Below are positions 7,073 through 10,651 of a stretch of 10,651 nt of DNA, in pieces. The first letter of the stretch is position 1. Every line of letters starts with the position of its first letter. The stretch comes from JASFEQ01 sp050122535. Its GTDB lineage: Bacteria; Desulfobacterota; DSM-4660; Desulfatiglandales; HGW-15. The stretch is taken from assembly GCA_050122535.1 (NCBI GenBank), contig JASFIT010000127.1, positions 1 to 10,651 on the forward strand, given 5' to 3'. The notes under the pieces were generated by a model, which was not told the DNA's origin, ran no database searches, and was given only the letters and a program-made list of their open reading frames with translations. The position numbers were made by a program, and so were the translations under genes.

Positions 7073-8395
7073 TCATGTTACTAGGGAGCGTTCCTCTCTT
7101 TTGTCGATAAACCTTTTTGATTTGTATTCAAACCGGGGAAGGGTGCCTGGGGGAACCACGTCAATTTCCATTCGGATCTCAAAAGAATTCCTTAGATCAT
7201 CCTCCAATGCTCTCACCACTTCCTGGTGATTACCTCCCGCCATAAGCTCTAGCGTCACCTTGAACTCCCCCATCCCTTTTCTGGTGAATGCCACCATCTG
7301 ATATTCATCCCCCACTTCAAGATGCCTTTCTACGATTTGTCCAACCTCTGAGGGAAAGATGTTCAAGCCCCGAATAGTGATCATATCGTCGGCTCTGCCC
7401 AAAACGCCACCGTCCAGCATCCTGAAGGTACGTCCGCAGGGGCATAGCCCCTTCTTTACCCTCACCAGATCATTGGTGTGAAAACGAATGGTAGGAGAGC
7501 CAATTCGCCCCAGGTTCGTGAGGACCATCTCCCCCAGTTCTCCTTCAGGTACCGGTTCCCCGGTTTTGGGATCTAAAATTTCAAGGACAAACTCGCTTTC
7601 TATTACATGGATGGCATTCTCCTGATATTGGCACTGGAAACCATAGGCACCAATTTCAGTGAGACCACTGTAATCATAGGGTCTTGCTCCGGTAGCCTCT
7701 ATGACCTTTTTGCGGACTGAAGGAATCAAGGCGCCAGGCTCCCCCCCTACTATCATCAACCGAAGGGAAGACCCTTTTAGGTCTATGCCTTTCTCCTTGG
7801 CAACCTCCGCGATTCTCAAGGCGTAGGTGGGTGTGCAACAAAGGACGGTCACCTGGTTCTCCATAATACATCTTACCCTCTGTGCTGTATCCCATCCTCC
7901 CCCTGAAATGACTAACGCTCCTATTTCCTGAACGCCTTGCATGAGACCCCAGAAAGCCGCATGGGGTCCGAAAGAAAAGGCAAAGAAGGCGATATCCGTT
8001 GGGAGCACACCCGCGGCCCGCACAGCCATGGCCGCAATTTTCCTGCGCCACTGCCAACTCTCCCTGGTCTCAAGCCATTTGAGAGGTATTCCGGTCGTCC
8101 CGGTGGTTTGATGATAGCGGATGAAATGTTCCAACGACTCCGAGAGATTTGTTCCAAAGGGCGGGTTTTGTTCCTGGTCCAGCAGATACTCCTCTTTGTA
8201 TGAGATGGGAAGTTTCCTTATATCCTCAACGCTTCTGATCTCCTCAACACGTACTCCATGCTTCTGAAACTTCTTCTGATAGAAGGGATTGCTATTGGAT
8301 ACCACCTCCAGAAGCTTTTTTAACTTGCGAAACTGAATTTCCCGAAGCTTTTCCGGTGAGGCCGTTTCAACTTCAGGGTCGAAATAGGGGGCCAT
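7073..8395 (-). CDS. PaaK-like aryl-CoA ligase (phenylacetate-CoA ligase family)
   Basis: This 440-residue adenylate-forming enzyme should activate an aromatic carboxylic acid with ATP and CoA. Numbered from the chosen ATG, it has the P-loop TTGTTGIP (97-104), YSGLTE (242-247), the acceptor-binding HTND (306-309), CPCGRT (318-323), the hinge region GRADDMITIRG (333-343) and a C-terminal FEYKSKR with the probable catalytic K425. Length and motifs fit the PaaK family, which also contains ligases for benzoate-type and phthalate substrates. An in-frame GTG at 8404 would add three residues, but GGGAG at 8404-8408 overlaps it and sits 8 bases before the ATG at 8395, so I prefer the ATG. It follows the small gene closely and is probably in one operon with both UbiD genes. 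Confidence 0.93.
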   Translation of the reverse strand: MAPYFDPEVETASPEKLREIQFRKLKKLLEVVSNSNPFYQKKFQKHGVRVEEIRSVEDIRKLPISYKEEYLLDQEQNPPFGTNLSESLEHFIRYHQTTGTTGIPLKWLETRESWQWRRKIAAMAVRAAGVLPTDIAFFAFSFGPHAAFWGLMQGVQEIGALVISGGGWDTAQRVRCIMENQVTVLCCTPTYALRIAEVAKEKGIDLKGSSLRLMIVGGEPGALIPSVRKKVIEATGARPYDYSGLTEIGAYGFQCQYQENAIHVIESEFVLEILDPKTGEPVPEGELGEMVLTNLGRIGSPTIRFHTNDLVRVKKGLCPCGRTFRMLDGGVLGRADDMITIRGLNIFPSEVGQIVERHLEVGDEYQMVAFTRKGMGEFKVTLELMAGGNHQEVVRALEDDLRNSFEIRMEIDVVPPGTLPRFEYKSKRFIDKREERSLVT

Positions 8396-8411
8396 ATTCT
8401 CCACTCCCTAT

Positions 8412-8720
8412 TTAGGATTTTTCTTTTTGGGCCCTTTCGATGGCATCATAGACGTTTTCCCATGGCTTGCCCGCCACCCATTCGGGCAATTCTTCTATTA
8501 TGCTTATATACCATGGCTCACTAGCCTTGATACCCGACTCAGCCCTGGGCCAAAGGATTTCCCCATCGGGCAACGCATCCTTTGACTTTGCCACCTTTGC
8601 CCTGACGTGCTTAGTATCGTATTTTCGAGGGCCGGGGGTAAGGTCTTTTATGAAAAGTTCCACTTCCCCCTCTTTCATATCATCAAATTTCCTCACAAAG
8701 GTCTGCCATTCTTTAGTCAT
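8412..8720 (-). CDS. Small UbiD-associated protein, possibly phenylphosphate carboxylase gamma-like
   Basis: This is a 102-residue acidic/basic mixed protein of about 12 kDa with no signal peptide, membrane segment, cysteine or zinc motif. The start ATG lies in the overlap ATGACTAA with the stop of the upstream UbiD gene, and GGGAGAGGA just before it lies inside that gene, so the two are translationally coupled. That arrangement usually means partner subunits. Size and position match the gamma subunit (about 10 kDa) of phenylphosphate carboxylase, an enzyme with two UbiD-like subunits. The pattern EVELFIKDLTPGPRKYD (19-35) seems compatible with that family from memory, but I cannot confirm homology. 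The later part has Trp-rich stretches (EPWYISIIEELPEWVAGKPW). A structural or assembly role is inferred; no catalytic residues are evident. Confidence 0.8.
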   Translation of the reverse strand: MTKEWQTFVRKFDDMKEGEVELFIKDLTPGPRKYDTKHVRAKVAKSKDALPDGEILWPRAESGIKASEPWYISIIEELPEWVAGKPWENVYDAIERAQKEKS

Positions 8721-10173
8721 TTCCTCTCCCCCCTATTTTATCCAATCCATATTTTTCCCAGTTCTTGAGTACCTTTTCCTGAACCTCCTTAGAATATATC
8801 GTCTTAAAAGAGGCCTTGATAGGAATGATGTCCTCAGTCCATTCCGGGGGCCAAGTGCTGTCGAAAACCACTGATACGCCTTTGAGTTTCTTGCGCTCTT
8901 CAGGGCTGTAGAAGGGGGTGAGAGAGTTGGATCTACCTTCGTACCACTCGTAGAGAATCCCTCTCCCAGGATGACACTTGGTGGCAAAGGCGTGAAGAAC
9001 CTCATTCATATTGAACACATCCACATCCTCATCAACGACGATGTGTTTGTTGGTCATCACCCTTCGGGCAGTAAAGAAATCCAGGACTTTACGCGCTATA
9101 GCGGGGCCTCCCTCCTTTACCCCTACAATGATTAAATGGGTCACACCTTCGGGGGGCACATATACATCCGTGACGGGCACGCCACGACGCAAAAGGCCCT
9201 TTTTCATAGCCACGGCAGCGGTAAGGGATGCGGCAATAGAAGCATCGTCCGGCGGCATTCCCAAGGCGATGGAGGTCAATATGGGGTCGTCTCTGTGGGT
9301 GATCGCATTGACCTTCAGTGCCACGCCTTCGCACATTGTCCCGCTTCGATACCCCGGGTATTCACCAAATGGACCGTCCGGCGCGATCTTATCCGGCATT
9401 ATTTCTCCCTCGACGACGACTTCGGCGTGAGCAGGAACAAGAAGATCTGAAGTTTCGCATGAAACCAGTTCCACCGGCTCCCCTGTAAACCCGCCCACAT
9501 GCTCCACTTCGCTCTCCCCCAACGGAAACGGCGCGGTGGCCAAGAGATGAGAGATGGGATCTGCACCAAGCACCACCGCCACAGGCATGGGTTGGTTATT
9601 GGGGAGATAATATTTCCTAAACATCATGGCCAACTGGCTGGTCGTCTGTGGCCAGCCGGTAAGCCAGTCTTTGGTGTGGACCATAAAACGGTACATGCCC
9701 CAGTTGGTCCAGTCCGTGGTGGGATCCTTGGTTACCACAAGGTCCCAAGCACCGATGTATCGGCCTCCATCTCCTTCATGGATCATGGGAGTGGGGAATT
9801 TATATAGATCCACTTCATCCCCTATCATTATGTTTTCTTTACACGGGGCCTTTTCCTTTTTGATAACGCGCGGTGGAATCTTTTTATCCAGCGCTTCCTC
9901 ATATGCCCCGTAGATCTCACGGATCGGAGCGTCCTTAGACAATCCCATTGCCAAAGCCACTCGGGGCCAATTTCCGGAGGTCCCATTGCAGATCCTGAAA
10001 CCTTTGGGGTAGTCCTTAATATTTTCGAAAAGAAGACAGGGGCCGCTCATCTCGTAAACCTTTCTGCCTATAGCCCCTACCTCCAGATCCCAATCCACTT
10101 CCTGCGTGATCCGGACCAACTCTCCCGCCTTTTCAAGGACAGGGAAAAATTCTCTGTGATCTTTGAATGCCAT
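8713..10173 (-). CDS. UbiD-family (de)carboxylase, variant active site
   Basis: This 486-residue UbiD paralogue is the first gene of the minus-strand unit. By spacing, R162 (GMYRFM) matches Fdc1 R173, N157 the Mn-binding Asn and E271 (DGPFGE) Fdc1 E282. The position of E277 is D266 (codon gac), unlike the canonical Glu of the neighbouring UbiD protein. Other family marks are PMPVAVVLGADP (195-206), GEPVELVSCETSDLLVPAHAE (231-251) and VVDEDVDVFNMNEVLHA (379-395). The start is fixed by GGAGG 7 bases before the ATG. Its 3' end overlaps the small gene by 8 bases. Context suggests it is a subunit paired with the small protein and perhaps with the other UbiD protein, as alpha/beta in phenylphosphate carboxylase. 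An independent decarboxylase with another substrate is equally possible. Confidence 0.94.
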   Translation of the reverse strand: MAFKDHREFFPVLEKAGELVRITQEVDWDLEVGAIGRKVYEMSGPCLLFENIKDYPKGFRICNGTSGNWPRVALAMGLSKDAPIREIYGAYEEALDKKIPPRVIKKEKAPCKENIMIGDEVDLYKFPTPMIHEGDGGRYIGAWDLVVTKDPTTDWTNWGMYRFMVHTKDWLTGWPQTTSQLAMMFRKYYLPNNQPMPVAVVLGADPISHLLATAPFPLGESEVEHVGGFTGEPVELVSCETSDLLVPAHAEVVVEGEIMPDKIAPDGPFGEYPGYRSGTMCEGVALKVNAITHRDDPILTSIALGMPPDDASIAASLTAAVAMKKGLLRRGVPVTDVYVPPEGVTHLIIVGVKEGGPAIARKVLDFFTARRVMTNKHIVVDEDVDVFNMNEVLHAFATKCHPGRGILYEWYEGRSNSLTPFYSPEERKKLKGVSVVFDSTWPPEWTEDIIPIKASFKTIYSKEVQEKVLKNWEKYGLDKIGGRGND

Positions 10174-10276
10174 CCAAAAGCCTCCTTAATAGATGATTTA
10201 ATTGAGATTCTAAGGTACACAGGGCAATTTAAATGTGCAACAAAAATTTGGGTGACAATTTCTAGCCCTTGTCTAG

Positions 10277-10319
10277 CCCAAGCAATAACCTACCAATTTG
10301 TTTGGTTACTGCCATTGGG
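10277..10319. promoter_or_regulatory. Operator-like imperfect palindrome upstream of the UbiD unit
   Basis: GCAATAACC (10282-10290) and GGTTACTGC (10304-10312) are inverted copies with one mismatch and a 13-base centre. Outside them CCCAA (10277-10281) and TTGGG (10315-10319) are exact complements, offset by two bases. It lies 104-146 bases upstream of the UbiD start codon, next to the direct repeat TCTAGCCC. This would suit a dimeric regulator site; no terminator-like T-run follows. Function is inferred. Confidence 0.4.
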
Positions 10320-10601
10320 AAAGGTTTGATTCACTGTACCGCCAGCTAGTTCAAGTCTTCGACTGCAAACCCATTATTTTGAGAGCTCTCCAAAAGTAAT
10401 GACTACGATAAGCAGTATTAAAAGCCACATGAGTATCTATAAGTCGTTGGTGATGCGATAGGCGCAGAGCTTTCTTATACCATTTATAATATTAATTCTG
10501 ACCGCAATTCAAATTGAGATGGTATGCTCTCAAGGGAGGCTAGGATCTAGTGTCGGCCTGGAATGGCCAGATCACGTCTGCTGATATTTATATTGTGACC
10601 A

Positions 10602-10615
10602 AAATTGTGCCTATT
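10602..10615 (+). repeat. 14-bp direct repeat shared with the left-end terminator
   Basis: AAATTGTGCCTATT here is identical to 134-147, inside the terminator near the left edge. Similarity continues on both sides: ACC plus A-run before, and a partly matching TTGATGAT after where the first copy has TTGGTTGCT. The second copy cannot fold into the terminator stem. It may be a degenerate duplicated flank or chance. Confidence 0.4.
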
Positions 10616-10651
10616 CTTGATGATTAGCAGTGATAAGGGGTGAGGTTTCGT

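Larger units (their letters stand above)
10174..10651. other. Non-coding region upstream of the UbiD unit, 478 bp
   Basis: No credible ORF or RNA gene is seen. On the minus strand, TAGAAT (complement of 10207-10212) matches a -10 box at 5 of 6 positions and lies 33 bases from the UbiD start, but no good -35 accompanies it. An isolated TTGTCA lies farther upstream (complement of 10256-10261). The region also holds a large imperfect palindrome (10277-10319), an 11-bp-spaced direct repeat TCTAGCCC (10261-10268 and 10272-10279), a near-palindrome around GAGAGCTCTC (10381-10390) and an inverted pair ATACCAT/ATGGTAT (10477-10483, 10519-10525). Confidence 0.5.

Noticed and set aside
10345..10375. 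GTTCAAGTC resembling a tRNA T-loop
   Set aside because: The flanking bases do not form a T-stem, and no acceptor, D-arm or anticodon arm is present on either strand.
10377..10395. Near-palindrome around GAGAGCTCTC
   Set aside because: It is short, followed by A rather than T residues on the plus strand, and far from any gene start; no function can be supported.
1..10651. CRISPR arrays, insertion sequences, transposases or integrase genes
   Set aside because: No regularly spaced repeats and no transposase- or integrase-like protein were found in any frame; the only mobility hint is the tmRNA/tRNA-end fragment.

Overview
The window carries an accessory catabolic locus. It is most likely from an anaerobic bacterium of mid GC content, and the gene content fits Desulfobacterota-type degraders of aromatic compounds; that taxonomic placement is inferred from gene content only. 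Ten protein genes are supported. Eight of them lie head to tail on the minus strand and look like one catabolic and uptake unit.

Layout, left to right. Positions 66-91 hold the 3' end of a tmRNA or tRNA-Ala-type gene whose T-stem is broken, which looks like an integrase attachment remnant. A strong intrinsic terminator follows at 128-161. A lipocalin-like domain gene (minus, 196-624) and an ACMSD-type amidohydrolase (plus, 944-1918) diverge from a 319-bp spacer. The amidohydrolase converges on an ABC importer of the nitrate/sulfonate/taurine type (minus, 2030-5349). In transcription order the importer is a secreted binding protein, permease 1, ATPase, permease 2. It has its own good sigma-70-type promoter at 5428-5456. 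Upstream of it, on the same strand, lie a UbiD-family decarboxylase (5500-6981), a PaaK-like aryl-CoA ligase (7073-8395), a 102-residue small protein (8412-8720) and a second UbiD-family protein (8713-10173). The last 478 bp (10174-10651) are non-coding and contain an operator-like palindrome upstream of the second UbiD gene.

How the parts may work together. The importer could bring in an aromatic acid, the PaaK-like ligase would activate it with CoA, and the two UbiD proteins plus the small protein could form a prenyl-FMN-dependent (de)carboxylase. Two UbiD-like subunits plus a roughly 11-kDa partner recalls the alpha, beta and gamma subunits of phenylphosphate carboxylase. However, no phenylphosphate synthase genes, no HAD-type delta subunit and no UbiX are in the window, so the substrate remains open. 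The amidohydrolase belongs to another family rich in non-oxidative decarboxylases of aromatic acids, which fits the theme.

The most distinctive sequence observations are: an Asp in place of the first catalytic Glu in only one of the two UbiD proteins; a Phe in place of the first metal-binding His of the amidohydrolase; a perfect 13-bp hairpin inside the first codons of permease 1; two equal-length paralogous permeases, one lacking the EAA-loop glycine; and the tmRNA-end remnant at the left edge.
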